A stretch of 64,000 nucleotides of DNA from an uncultured Oscillospiraceae bacterium (GCA_910587285.1 CAJULM010000013.1:4391-68390), one strand, 5' to 3'. Shown: positions 50,255-59,165, counted from the first letter of the stretch. A program made the numbers and translations. Notes: generated from the letters alone by a model not told the origin.

Positions 50255-52982
50255 CCACTACCTCCAATCTCGTTTCCTGCAAAGAGAATGTATTTCCGCC
50301 ATACTCGATGTCCCCGTCAGGGTCAATCATCGGGTAGGAAATCACGCCTTCGTTCCTGCGCAGTAGATTCTGGATAATCTCTCCGCCGCACATTTCCCAT
50401 GCGAACCGCTTGGTCGAACTCTTGGTGTAGCAGATATCCAGCACGATGTCGCAGAGAGCGAATCTGTTCGGGCATACCTTCACACACTCCTGCTCGAACT
50501 CGGCCCGCATTTCCGACATCCTTGAAAACGTGTCGTACTCATCTACCCGCTCATAGTTGGCGAACACCGCATAGCTGCGCAGCCGCTTATTGTAGCTCTC
50601 ATACAGCTTGGCGATAGCGTTGTACTGCGAGCGCGTGTACTCGGCGCCGCTCTTCATGATGGTGTAGTCGAACTCGGTGGCGGAGTTGTGTCTGCCCAGA
50701 TACCCATCGAACTCTTCCTCGAACCGACGGCAGATCCGGTTCATCACACAGTCATTCATGCCCACGGGCATCCGTTTTTCGTAGTAGCGGAGGAAGTCCC
50801 TCTGGCGTTCGGTGCGCTCATCCTCCGGGGTGTCATACAGCTCATCCACGGTCATCTGGAACTCCCGCAGGGCATTCTTGTTGGTGTTTTTTATGTATGT
50901 ATTGTACTGCTTCATCAGCGCCGGATAGATAATACGCATGAAATAAGGTTTCTTATCTGCCACAATGTCCTGATAGAAGCGGCGGCGCTCCGGGTCTTCA
51001 ATCTGATTCACGCTGTGCCGGTCATGCCACTCACGGGGCATCGGCTTGGCAATGATACCCTTCGCCTTATCAATGGCGTTCTGCTGGAAGAGCTGTCCGC
51101 ACTTAATGCGGTAATCCAGCTCCTTATACTGGGGGCTGTCCTTGTCGAACTTGGCCTGGACATCGAACATGGAGGTTATCCAGTTGGTGGTCTTCCCGAT
51201 ATCGTCGCCGAAGCTGTCGATGTTTGCCTGGATGAAGTCAGCTTCAGTCACGATGCGCTTCTCACCCTTACGCTGGACACACATCAGCGCAGGGAGGACT
51301 TTCAGCCGGTCAACCAGGATTTCGTTGTCCGTCAGCATAACAAGGTCGCCATCCTTGTCCATGCCATTCAAAGCGTGGGCGGCGGTGTCCCATGAGTTGA
51401 ACAGGGTGCAGGTGGTCATGTACTGATACCAATACCTCGCCTCAGAGCTCCGGTTGGGGTAGACCAGCCGGATGTTGTTGTGGCAGGTCATAGGGGCACG
51501 GAAGCAGGCCAGCTTCTCGGCGTCCTGGTCATACCAATACCCGTTGTAAATCTCGCCAGCCTTCAAAAGCCCGGTGACCTCCAGCCCAAAGATGTGCTGG
51601 CACAGGGAATAGGGGTCTCCAGAAACGATGGAGTAGTTGCCGTGAACCTTGAGCACCCCCACCTTCGCCTCGTTGATGCGGTTCTTAATCATCTGGTAAA
51701 TGTTGCTCTGGATGTAGGGGTCGTCAATCATGGAGGGCTCAATCATCACCGCCCTGGCGAAGTCATTGTCGGCCCGCTCCACGCTATCGGCGTTCAACCC
51801 CGCTCCTTTGAGGAACAGGATGGTCTTGGCGAAATCGGCATACAGCACGTCCTTCATTTCGTCCATGGTCGGCTTGATGAGCCGCTCGATGTCGTCGTCG
51901 CTCAGGTCGTAGCTCTGGATGAACTGATAGTTCAGCGTGCGCTCACCCTCCAGCTCTCGGGGGCAGTTCTTTGCGATGCCGAACGTGTACCCATTCTCCA
52001 TGCAGTTGGAGATATAGTCGTCACAGCTCGCATAGCTGTCCCATAGCTTCAGCATGGAGGTCGTCAGCACCAGCTCGACATCCCGCACGTCCACCTCATT
52101 GCCCCAGGCGTCCTTGACCATATACGTCCTGGCTACCTTCTCGGCAAAATCCAGGAAGTCAAACGTGAAGACCATCCCTTTCTCCCAGGAGAAACGGGTG
52201 TTCACGCCGGAGACCATGTAGTCCAGGCCAAGCTCATCGCTCCACCGCTGAGCCAGCGATGGCAGCATCAGGCCGTAGCTGTCGGACTCGTCCAGTTGGA
52301 CAAGCACCTGCCTGCGCTCCTCCATGACGGGCTCGACCGTACCCTCGTCGTTCAGGTAAACGATGTCGGACAGGAACTCCGTCTCACAGTCGCTCACGAC
52401 CAGGACGCCGTTCGGCATGGACACAGGAACCGATGCGCTGCAGGTCAGCGCCTTATACGCCTCCAGCTTGGCCGGAACCATTTTCATCTCCATGTTGCGC
52501 CCATTGTCGATACGGCGGCGAATCTCCTCCGCATGGCGCTCGCTGATGAACACGATGGTCTTATTCTTCACACCACCGTTTGTGCCAAGCAGCCGGACAT
52601 ACCGAATCCCGTTAATGCTGAATCCACGGCAGGCCCGGTGGTAGTCCTTCTCCTTATCAATGATGACGCAGAGGTAGTCGGGCTTGAACTGGATGGTATC
52701 CAGCTTGGCGTAGAGCTGCTTGATACGCCGCTGGGTCTGCACGCTGTTGTCCTCTTTTCGCAGGCGCTTGATTTCCGCCTTGATAGCTCTGGCGTTGGCC
52801 TCGGCATCTGTAATGCCGTTTAACTTGTCCAGCCAGCGGAGCACCTGGCTGTCGGCCAGCGAGATAACCTCGTCATTCCGGCGGGCTTCTGTTATAGGCA
52901 GCGTCAGCTTCCACTTCGCCTTGCGCAGTCTGCTGCTATGCAGCTTGTATATGTACTTCTGACAAACTAACTGCTTCGACAG
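50238..52982 (-). CDS. Single-chain double-psi beta-barrel RNA polymerase (YonO/QDE-1 type)
   Basis: 914 residues if started at the CTG at 52982, which has AGAGAGGTG 7 nt upstream; the first conventional start is a GTG 46 codons later, with no ribosome site and clear coding upstream. Seen: first barrel segment DSYGLMLPSLAQRWSDELGL ... NTRFSWEKGMVFTFD (about residues 234-275), the order of the SDGxG...SP..A ... R...KG pattern of RdRP/YonO barrels; then FRAPMTCHNNIRLV, resembling beta-prime RAPTLHR...I; then the metal-binding signature NGMDKDGDLVML with Asp 542, 544, 546 (DNA 51345-51359). B. subtilis phage SPbeta YonO, a proven DNA-dependent RNA polymerase, has a similar length. It probably transcribes this element's own genes. 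Confidence 0.82.
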   Translation of the reverse strand: MSKQLVCQKYIYKLHSSRLRKAKWKLTLPITEARRNDEVISLADSQVLRWLDKLNGITDAEANARAIKAEIKRLRKEDNSVQTQRRIKQLYAKLDTIQFKPDYLCVIIDKEKDYHRACRGFSINGIRYVRLLGTNGGVKNKTIVFISERHAEEIRRRIDNGRNMEMKMVPAKLEAYKALTCSASVPVSMPNGVLVVSDCETEFLSDIVYLNDEGTVEPVMEERRQVLVQLDESDSYGLMLPSLAQRWSDELGLDYMVSGVNTRFSWEKGMVFTFDFLDFAEKVARTYMVKDAWGNEVDVRDVELVLTTSMLKLWDSYASCDDYISNCMENGYTFGIAKNCPRELEGERTLNYQFIQSYDLSDDDIERLIKPTMDEMKDVLYADFAKTILFLKGAGLNADSVERADNDFARAVMIEPSMIDDPYIQSNIYQMIKNRINEAKVGVLKVHGNYSIVSGDPYSLCQHIFGLEVTGLLKAGEIYNGYWYDQDAEKLACFRAPMTCHNNIRLVYPNRSSEARYWYQYMTTCTLFNSWDTAAHALNGMDKDGDLVMLTDNEILVDRLKVLPALMCVQRKGEKRIVTEADFIQANIDSFGDDIGKTTNWITSMFDVQAKFDKDSPQYKELDYRIKCGQLFQQNAIDKAKGIIAKPMPREWHDRHSVNQIEDPERRRFYQDIVADKKPYFMRIIYPALMKQYNTYIKNTNKNALREFQMTVDELYDTPEDERTERQRDFLRYYEKRMPVGMNDCVMNRICRRFEEEFDGYLGRHNSATEFDYTIMKSGAEYTRSQYNAIAKLYESYNKRLRSYAVFANYERVDEYDTFSRMSEMRAEFEQECVKVCPNRFALCDIVLDICYTKSSTKRFAWEMCGGEIIQNLLRRNEGVISYPMIDPDGDIEYGGNTFSLQETRLEVVDEYCP

Positions 52983-53041
52983 GGCAGTTCACCTCTCTTG
53001 CAATATATTTAATTGAATTGATGTGCTAAAAAAGAAAAGCC

Positions 53042-53203
53042 TTACTGATTGTCTTCGTCCAAATACTGAAACCATTCCTCGTAGAACCTTGACCGGTGCT
53101 GCTCTATGTACTCCTCCATAGCCTCATCACTCTCCATGGGGTCGATGTCTTCCTCCTGGGGCGGAGCGTAGTCCGCGTCCCAGTATTGATATGTATCACG
53201 CAA
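53042..53203 (-). CDS. Small acidic protein in the RNA polymerase operon (53 aa)
   Basis: TTG start overlapping the end of the ATPase gene by 8 bp, with AAAGGAG 9 nt upstream. Product MRDTYQYWDADYAPPQEEDI ... FYEEWFQYLDEDNQ, strongly acidic and aromatic-rich, resembling a DNA-mimic or small delta-like polymerase partner. The acidic character and position suggest a role with the polymerase; this is inference. Confidence 0.65.
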   Translation of the reverse strand: MRDTYQYWDADYAPPQEEDIDPMESDEAMEEYIEQHRSRFYEEWFQYLDEDNQ

Positions 53204-54413
53204 CGGTGTCTTCTCCTTTACTTGTTTCGTTAATCCAGTCGATGAGCAGAGCTCTCATACGCCTGCTCGGTATGTATAGAGTAATGGGCTTTTCATCCCG
53301 GATGGCGCTCCGCCAAATCCATTGGAGCATCTCGGACAACGCATAGGCATCCCGGTTGAGCTCAATGTTCCGGGAACGGAAGAACTTCAGAATGTTCGGG
53401 TCGGCAAAACGATTGACCATGTAGGCCACATCTGTTCTGTCTTTATAGCGGTTGGTGGCTCTGGCGCTGGTCTGGATGAAGTTCTTGCGGAATCTTCCGG
53501 TCTTGGCGTCTACCAGTTTATGGGCATCTCTCTTGAAACACGTCCACATCCGCGTATCAGTACTGCTCTCGTCCAAGCCCTGGAAGAATCTCTTCATTCC
53601 ATTACGCAAATCGCGGATGCTGGGGTCATTGTATCCGCGTTTATCATACCACCCATTGGACAACGCGTAAAAGTGATTACCAACAGCGTTAAGCCTCTTA
53701 TCGTCAACAATGGTTATCAACTTGGAGTAGTCAATAGGAGGTGGGGCGTCCGGCCTATCTGAAAAGCAGAACCCGGCTCCGTCTTTTTCCACGCCGACAA
53801 CCTCATATTCAAAGCCGAAGAACTCCAGGTACGCCTTCTGATACTGTCCGTCAAAGAGATAGGTCAGCATAAAGGCTTTGTCAAAAGCTCGGAGCAACTC
53901 AGGATTCAAAATATTCATTAAGGCTGAGTCCAGCCGGAACAGGGAACCGGTATCGGCCATCTCCTTATAGTCGTAGAACCGTCCTGTGTACTCTGTATCC
54001 TTCCAGCGGATATGGCCGTTTTCACCCACATCCGCAAGTTGATTTACTATCAGCTCGAAATCCCGATTGGAGATATTGAGCCGCTCAATGACCTGGATAC
54101 TCTCATCTATAATAAGGGAGTAGTGCTGCTCCCGAACAAGTCCAATAGCCTCGTTGTCCATCAGGTAAAAGAGGGAGTGGGTGGCTGCCACATTGTGGCC
54201 TGCTCTCAGGTGGAGCTTCAGCTCAGTGGACTTGCTCATGTAGTCGCTGTCCGGCTGGTCAAAGTCGCAGCGCTCGCAGATGCGGCCGACCTCGTCCAGA
54301 TATGGAGTGATGTAGAGGAACCGCTTCGTACCCTTGTTGCGGTTCATGTATCGGATGGCGGCGGACGACTTGCCGCGTCCCATCCTCGCATCAACAACAG
54401 TAATGTGGTTCAT
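53196..54413 (-). CDS. SF2-like helicase/ATPase of the replication-transcription operon
   Basis: 405 residues. Walker A DARMGRGKSSAAI at the N-terminus, DExx-type LIIDESIQVIE (residues 101-110), a THSLFYLM motif III-like segment and a C-terminal LQWIWRSAIRDEKPITLYIPS resembling motif VI (Q..xR..R) of SF2 helicases. Such proteins resemble phage or herpes-type origin-binding helicases. First gene of the minus-strand operon. Confidence 0.75.
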   Translation of the reverse strand: MNHITVVDARMGRGKSSAAIRYMNRNKGTKRFLYITPYLDEVGRICERCDFDQPDSDYMSKSTELKLHLRAGHNVAATHSLFYLMDNEAIGLVREQHYSLIIDESIQVIERLNISNRDFELIVNQLADVGENGHIRWKDTEYTGRFYDYKEMADTGSLFRLDSALMNILNPELLRAFDKAFMLTYLFDGQYQKAYLEFFGFEYEVVGVEKDGAGFCFSDRPDAPPPIDYSKLITIVDDKRLNAVGNHFYALSNGWYDKRGYNDPSIRDLRNGMKRFFQGLDESSTDTRMWTCFKRDAHKLVDAKTGRFRKNFIQTSARATNRYKDRTDVAYMVNRFADPNILKFFRSRNIELNRDAYALSEMLQWIWRSAIRDEKPITLYIPSRRMRALLIDWINETSKGEDTVA

Positions 54414-54799
54414 TTTGTTTGAAATATCACCCTTTCTTAAAAAATAGTTGAAAATAAGAAGCGAAAATGTTCAGGACACTCTGCGGGGACTCAGCAAGTT
54501 ATACTGTCGTTTAAAAGAGTGTGATTTAACTTGATGTGAGTTGCTTTTACTTAATATGAAAAGTCCCTTTCTCTTTTAATAAGACCCATTCCACAAACCA
54601 TTGCGGGACAAGGCTTTGCGGGAACGGCCAGGACACTCTCACTGTCCTAAAGTGATTTTGGATTCAATTTTCAAGGTACACGGGGTGGGCTTTGTATGCT
54701 GCTCCTTGCAACATATTTTATTGTCTTGAATTTGCCATTATTATAGCACACGAAGCTCTTTACCGTCAACTCAATAAAAGAAAAATTATCAAGAAAACC

Positions 54800-54918
54800 T
54801 GTCCAGATTGAGGGCAAGGAAAACCTGCCGGGGTTAAGCCACTTTCTCTTTTGGATGCCATGCCTTTGCCACACAATCAGCCACGCAAGTGGCTTAACCA
54901 CCGATATCTTCCTGGACA
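54800..54918. repeat. Nested inverted repeats in a 0.9-kb non-coding region
   Basis: Outer TGTCCAG (54800-54806) / CTGGACA (54912-54918) and inner GGTTAAGCCACTT (54832-54844) / AAGTGGCTTAACC (54887-54899), a perfect 13-bp pair. The wider gap 54414-55344 also holds CAGGACACTCT twice (54473 and 54631) and TTGCGGGA twice, but no supported gene. Candidate replication origin, operator cluster or structured RNA. Confidence 0.6.
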
Positions 54919-55184
54919 ATATTACATAAAAAAGTTATAGAAGGCTGACAGAATGTGCGGAAATTGAAAAAAATAAGGGTGTCAGTTAGATGAACCGACT
55001 ACCACAGTATGGCGGGGTGCTGGGGGCCGAAAATACCATAACCACCCCGCCCTACTTGCCATAGCGGGAAAAGGGCAAGTAGACGGCAAGGCAGACGGGC
55101 AGGGCAGACGGACGGAAAAGCAAGGCACGACAGGCCGACAGGGTACGCCCATTATAGGCATGAAAAATAGCTGTAAAAAATGTG

Positions 55185-55213
55185 TTGACAAGCTGGGAAA
55201 AATGTGGTACTGT
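55185..55213 (+). promoter_or_regulatory. Sigma-A-like promoter of the sigma-region-4 regulator
   Basis: TTGACA, 17-nt spacer, TACTGT, about 130 bp before the start codon. Confidence 0.7.
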
Positions 55214-55246
55214 ATTGGTGGACAGCGGAAATCACTGTCACACAAC

Positions 55247-55298
55247 GGGGTATAAAAACAGCCGCCCAACGTCTCGCACACGTTGGACGGCCTACCCC
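55247..55298 (+). promoter_or_regulatory. Structured leader hairpin
   Basis: GGGGTA / TACCCC outer pairs and GCCGCCCAACGT / ACGTTGGACGGC inner stem in the 5' leader, plus CGCCG-GAAAGA-CGGCG closer to the start. Possible attenuator or RNA-binding site. Confidence 0.5.
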
Positions 55299-55344
55299 AA
55301 ACAAATTTGACACGCCGGAAAGACGGCGAGAAGGGAAATTTACC

Positions 55345-56382
55345 ATGAAAAACCCAAAATTGAACATGTTCGGGGATAACGGTAGTTTATCCGAAAACGC
55401 CGGGAAAGTCAAGGATTTTGACCAAACAAAACGCAATTTTGAGATTGCGCTTGCAAGCGGTCAGGACTACTCCGGGGCGTTGCTGGAATTGTCCACGGCT
55501 ATTGCATACTCCGTTGTTCGCAAGTGCATTGACCCGCAACGCAAGACCGCCGCAGACCGTGAAACCGTCAGTAACAACGGATTGAACCCCGCTATGGTTG
55601 AACTGCGCCGGGGGATTGCTTTCGACCGCCGCACGCTGGACAACACGCAGACCGCCGCCGCCAAGGCTACCAAAATCACCTACACCCTGGACGGCGACCC
55701 CGTGACCGTGACCGCAGACAAGGACGCAGAAACCGCCCTTAATGCCCTAATCGGTGAAACGCTTTCGGACGGTATCGACCTTGTACAGACCGCCGCCCTT
55801 GCCCTGTTGGAGCAGGCCGCAGACCGCGCAGACGGCCCCGGTTGGCTTGACCGTCCCTATACCGTGCGCCGCTTGTCTCGCCGTGTCTACATCAAGGAAA
55901 CGGACGGGGCCGCCTATCGGGACGATGAAACCACCCCGGCGCAAGAGGTGTACCGGGCCGTCAGGCGGGCCGTCCAAGAGTCCCGCGCGGTCCAGACAGA
56001 CCCCCGCAACGGTTACACCTACATTGAGGACTTGACCGCCGATGGGCTGGACACCATCTATTACCGATTGCACAAATACGCTGATTTGGGCGGGTATGCA
56101 CACAACGGACAGGATGGGGGCACACTCCCCGGCGCTCCCGCTGGGTTTGGACAGGGCGGGGGACACTACACCGCAGACCGACAGACCGTGAACGACTACG
56201 ACGCACTCATTGAGAAGTTGGACTTAACCCCGCGCCAGCGCGAAGTGTTGGAATTGCGTATGCAGGGCAGGGGATATAAAGCGATTGCGACCTATCTTGG
56301 AGTGTCAGACAAGGCAATCAAGAAAACCGTGTTGCAGATTCAAAAAAGAGCTAATGCAATCGGGCTTTCCCCTGACAAATGA
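55345..56382 (+). CDS. Sigma-70 region-4-like DNA-binding regulator
   Basis: 345 residues from the ATG at 55345 (GAGAAGGGA upstream). The C-terminal ~50 residues (LTPRQREVLELRMQGRGYKA, IATYLGVSDKAIKKTV) are a sigma region 4 / LuxR-like helix-turn-helix. The N-terminal part is unusual (FGDNGSLSENAGKVKDFDQTKR ... TYTLDGDPVTVTADKDAETAL). Proteins of this build are common on Clostridial mobile elements. It may direct host or element RNA polymerase. Confidence 0.75.
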   Translation: MKNPKLNMFGDNGSLSENAGKVKDFDQTKRNFEIALASGQDYSGALLELSTAIAYSVVRKCIDPQRKTAADRETVSNNGLNPAMVELRRGIAFDRRTLDNTQTAAAKATKITYTLDGDPVTVTADKDAETALNALIGETLSDGIDLVQTAALALLEQAADRADGPGWLDRPYTVRRLSRRVYIKETDGAAYRDDETTPAQEVYRAVRRAVQESRAVQTDPRNGYTYIEDLTADGLDTIYYRLHKYADLGGYAHNGQDGGTLPGAPAGFGQGGGHYTADRQTVNDYDALIEKLDLTPRQREVLELRMQGRGYKAIATYLGVSDKAIKKTVLQIQKRANAIGLSPDK

Positions 56383-56398
56383 ACAGACATTCCGCACC

Positions 56399-56427
56399 GG
56401 GCGGGGCCATACGGCCCCGCCCTTTTT
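56399..56427 (+). terminator. Terminator of the regulator gene
   Basis: GGGCGGGGCC-ATAC-GGCCCCGCCC followed by TTTTTGCG. Confidence 0.9.
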
Positions 56428-56460
56428 GCGTCTGGACGGGCAAGGCGGGACACGTCCAGC

Positions 56461-56538
56461 GGGGTGCAGGGACGGCCCCCGCCGCTCCACCGCAGACAGG
56501 GTTCCCCCCTTGCGGTTAGGGGTGCAGGGACGGCCCCG
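56461..56538. repeat. 20-bp direct repeat pair
   Basis: GGGGTGCAGGGACGGCCCC-type sequence at about 56461 and 56519 in a GC-rich gap between the terminator and the structured RNA. Confidence 0.6.
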
Positions 56539-56639
56539 CTGGGGCGGTCAAGCCCTGCCGTTGTCCAGGGAACACAAGCGGAGATGTCCGCCACTTCCCA
56601 AACGGGCAACAAGTCCGACTGAGGGACTATAAAGCACAG

Positions 56640-57000
56640 TATAGCTGACATATTCAGCCGTCGCTGGTGCCGTGAAATTAAGCCACGGGTTCGAGATTGT
56701 GAAAATCCCCAGAGGTTTGAGCCTATGAACCTAAGTGCGGCTTGCATAACTGATGGCTATGCGTGAACGACCGAGGACGGTCAGTAGTATCGTCCGAACT
56801 CCCCACCCAAGGGTGTACGGCTCCAAGGAGCTGGGAGCGAGGGCATATAGGTATGAAAGCCCGATTTGGTTTAGTATCGTGAATCTGAGGTTTTTGAGCC
56901 GGGCCGACGAATAGCAGAAATGCTATCAAGCGGCAATGAATACCACGACTGGCAGTATAGGGTGTCTTTACACCCTATGGCCTGAGTGTGGAGCTTCCGG
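56640..57000 (+). ncRNA. Candidate large structured RNA
   Basis: About 360 nt with no coding frame and many short, well-formed hairpins in series: AGGTT/AACCT, GCATA/TATGC, CCG-AGGA-CGG inside ACGA/TCGT, CACCC-AA-GGGTG, GGGC/GCCC, GCCG(ATAGCA-GAAA-TGCTAT)CGGC with a GNRA loop, and ATAGGGTGT/ACACCCTAT. Such density resembles the large phage RNAs of the GOLLD/ROOL kind, also found near phage tRNA genes, but I cannot assign it to a known class. Confidence 0.55.
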
Positions 57001-57009
57001 CGCCGGTCC

Positions 57010-57071
57010 GGTTTATCATTGATAGAGCCGCTGAGGGCAAGCCTTTCGGCGGCTCCTTTGAGTGATAAACC
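57010..57071 (+). promoter_or_regulatory. Long leader hairpin before the 249-aa gene
   Basis: GGTTTATCA / TGATAAACC outer stem and GAGCCGC / GCGGCTC inner stem, ending 46 bp before the ATG. It may be the 3' end of the preceding RNA or a translational control element. Confidence 0.6.
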
Positions 57072-57116
57072 CTGAACCGTTTACGCTCAAAAATCTCACT
57101 GAAAGGGGTATGTAAC

Positions 57117-57866
57117 ATGACCAGGGAAGGGAACATAGCCAAACTGGCGCAGTTGAAGTCTGAGGTCGAGGGAATCGTCAAGACCTACAATGACGCCATC
57201 CAGAATGGCCGCTTTGAGGAGAGCACCAAGGCCGACGGCGCTATGGCCGAGAAAATCAACGAGTACACCGCCACCGTGCGGGATATGTGCTTCGAGGATT
57301 GCAAGGCCACCGACGACCCCATGCTCACCGCCGTCAAGACCCTGTCCTACGTCACCATCGGCGTGAAGGACGAGAAGATGGGCGATGACAAGGTCCCCGT
57401 CCGCACCGTCGTCGATAAAGAGCGGGCCATCGACCTGCTCAAGCTCGACAAGTATTGCGGCGGTATCGGCCACGACAAGGAATGGATGCACGTCGCCCAG
57501 AAGATGAACTTCCTCCTGACCTGCCAGAAGGCCCGTGACCTGGGCCTCGACCCGCAGAAGGTCAATGACTCCTACGCTATGTCCGAGATTGCCCGGCAGT
57601 TCGAGATGGGCAAGAATCCCACCAGCAAGACCAATATGCTTCGCACTTTGCAGATGGTCGTCACCGCCATGCTGGGTGACGGCTATAAGGCCACCAGCCA
57701 TGATGTCAACTTCCTGTTGTCTGTGTATAGCCGGAAGAACCGCAAGGCATTGGTGGTATCCTGCGCCAATCACCGTAGCTTCCGGGGCTACATCGCCGAG
57801 GTCTGCCACCGCATCGTCACCGGCAAGGAGTACGAGCTGGAGTACAAGACCAAGCGGGAGGGCTAA
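57117..57866 (+). CDS. Unknown mobile-element protein (249 aa)
   Basis: ATG with AAAGGGG 8 nt upstream. Largely helical: N-terminal coiled coil (LAQLKSEVEGIVKTYNDAIQ), middle domain (VVDKERAIDLLKLDKYCGGIGHDKEW), C-terminal LRTLQMVVTAMLGDGYKATSHDVNFLLSVYSR (in pieces). No motif recognised. Strong codon bias (GCC, ACC, AAG) suggests high expression; it could be a structural or nucleoid protein of the element. Confidence 0.75.
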   Translation: MTREGNIAKLAQLKSEVEGIVKTYNDAIQNGRFEESTKADGAMAEKINEYTATVRDMCFEDCKATDDPMLTAVKTLSYVTIGVKDEKMGDDKVPVRTVVDKERAIDLLKLDKYCGGIGHDKEWMHVAQKMNFLLTCQKARDLGLDPQKVNDSYAMSEIARQFEMGKNPTSKTNMLRTLQMVVTAMLGDGYKATSHDVNFLLSVYSRKNRKALVVSCANHRSFRGYIAEVCHRIVTGKEYELEYKTKREG

Positions 57867-58115
57867 TCGCCCGCCTGACAACTGAATATCGGGTTTTGAA
57901 GAACCGCCGCAAGTCCAAGCCTGAAGGGCAGTCCAATGACGGAATGGGTTTTTGTAGGCGGTTTTTCATACCCACAAGAGCCCCGTCTTGTTTTGGCCGC
58001 TGCGCTGGCGATGGCATATACCGACAAGAGCGGTTTGGACAGTAATATCAAGAAGACACTTCTTGCACTAAAACGTAGCCCATATCGCTTCGAGAAAAAA
58101 ACGGAGGTAGAGCCG

Positions 58116-58472
58116 ATGAACGAGTCTGACCAGCACAAACCGAGTGATGGCATTCCCGTAACAGATCACGGAGACCTGCTTCTTTCTCCAGAGCTTTTCA
58201 CACATATGATAAAGACGGCGGTAAAAGAGGCGGTGTCAGAGGTTTTATCAAAGGTACAAGTGGTGGCGGCTGTTCCGCCCGTTCCGGCTCCTGCCGTTTC
58301 AGTCGCGCCTAAAAGGCGTTTTTCTGCAAAGATGAAGAAGCCGGCAGAGTGGGAGGCGATTTTGGCGCTTTGGAAAAGCGGCGATCTGAGCGCGGCCGAC
58401 GCCGCAAAAATGGCCGGTATGTCTGAATCCAGTTTTCGCAATTACTCCAGCGGAAAGAAGACCTTCGATTGA
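58116..58472 (+). CDS. HTH protein, resolvase-C-terminal-like
   Basis: 118 residues from the ATG at 58116 (ACGGAGG upstream). The frame is open back to about 57936, but that part overlaps a hairpin (AACCGCC ... GGCGGTT) and has no ribosome site. The N-terminus is polar with a Pro/Val-rich linker; the C-terminus (AILALWKSGDLSAADAAKMAGMSESSFRNYSSG, split) is a helix-turn-helix like that of serine-recombinase tails. Likely a small regulator. Confidence 0.65.
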   Translation: MNESDQHKPSDGIPVTDHGDLLLSPELFTHMIKTAVKEAVSEVLSKVQVVAAVPPVPAPAVSVAPKRRFSAKMKKPAEWEAILALWKSGDLSAADAAKMAGMSESSFRNYSSGKKTFD

Positions 58473-58524
58473 CAACCGCAGGAGTGGGTTTTATAATGGG
58501 CGTATCGGGTAAGGAGGCGGTACA

Positions 58525-58896
58525 GTGCAAAATTTTGACTTTGGACCTTCGGAGTTCGACGCATTTGTCGAGAGCCTTGCCGACCTGCGTGAAGATCGCG
58601 TGTCGGTTCTGAACCCCAACAGGGTTCAGGCGATGCAGTTTTCCTATGCGGCAATTCAGAAAGTCCTTCTGGAATCCGGGTGCGATGCGAAAGTGACGTG
58701 TAGGCAGAGCGAACTTGCTCCTGATGTTGGAGTGGTTGAGGTGGAGGGAAAAGAAATCGACCTAAAAAACCTTGCGTGGTTTTGCCGCGCCGCCGAGTTT
58801 GCCGATGCTACGGAGGTTTATCCGTTGACAAACGGAAAGGTCAGGATGGCATTTGGGTTCAACAGACTGCTCAATTCGCAAACAATCGAATCATAA
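58525..58896 (+). CDS. Unknown small protein (123 aa)
   Basis: GTG start after AAGGAGGCGGTACA. Acidic alpha/beta protein (FGPSEFDAFVESLADLREDRVSVL ... GVVEVEGKEIDLKNLAWF in pieces). No family recognised. Followed by a strong terminator. Confidence 0.65.
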   Translation: MQNFDFGPSEFDAFVESLADLREDRVSVLNPNRVQAMQFSYAAIQKVLLESGCDAKVTCRQSELAPDVGVVEVEGKEIDLKNLAWFCRAAEFADATEVYPLTNGKVRMAFGFNRLLNSQTIES

Positions 58897-58906
58897 ACGT
58901 TCGGAA

Positions 58907-58937
58907 AAGCTGCCAGTTTTCTGGCAGCTTTTTTATT
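58907..58937 (+). terminator. Rho-independent terminator
   Basis: AAGCTGCCAG-TTTT-CTGGCAGCTT followed by a T-run. Confidence 0.92.
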
Positions 58938-58991
58938 TGTTGAGAAACTGCGCAAGTATAAGGCGTGGAAAATGGGAGAGGAGTTGAATAT

Positions 58992-59162
58992 ATGTCTATC
59001 GCCGAACGCAACCAAAACGCTATGGCCTATATCGAGAAGTGTGAGCGACGCCGTCAGAGGAAGGCTCGCCGCCGTCAGCGCCGGTTCGACCGATTCATGC
59101 GGACGGCAACGCTGTTTGCCGGTGGTATCTGTGCGCTTGCCGCCGTCATGGCGCTGGTCTGA
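58992..59162 (+). CDS. Small basic membrane protein (56 aa)
   Basis: ATG at 58992 after GAGAGGAGTTGAATAT. Very Arg-rich first half (KCERRRQRKARRRQRRFDRF), one transmembrane helix at the end (TLFAGGICALAAVMALV). Confidence 0.6.
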   Translation: MSIAERNQNAMAYIEKCERRRQRKARRRQRRFDRFMRTATLFAGGICALAAVMALV

Positions 59163-59165
59163 TAC

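Noticed and set aside
56640..57000. Group II intron or IscB-type omega RNA
   Set aside because: No domain V-like hairpin of the expected sequence, and no reverse transcriptase or IscB/HNH gene next to it.
57936..58115. Longer N-terminus for the HTH gene at 58116
   Set aside because: No ribosome site, and overlaps a probable terminator hairpin; the internal ATG has a good site.
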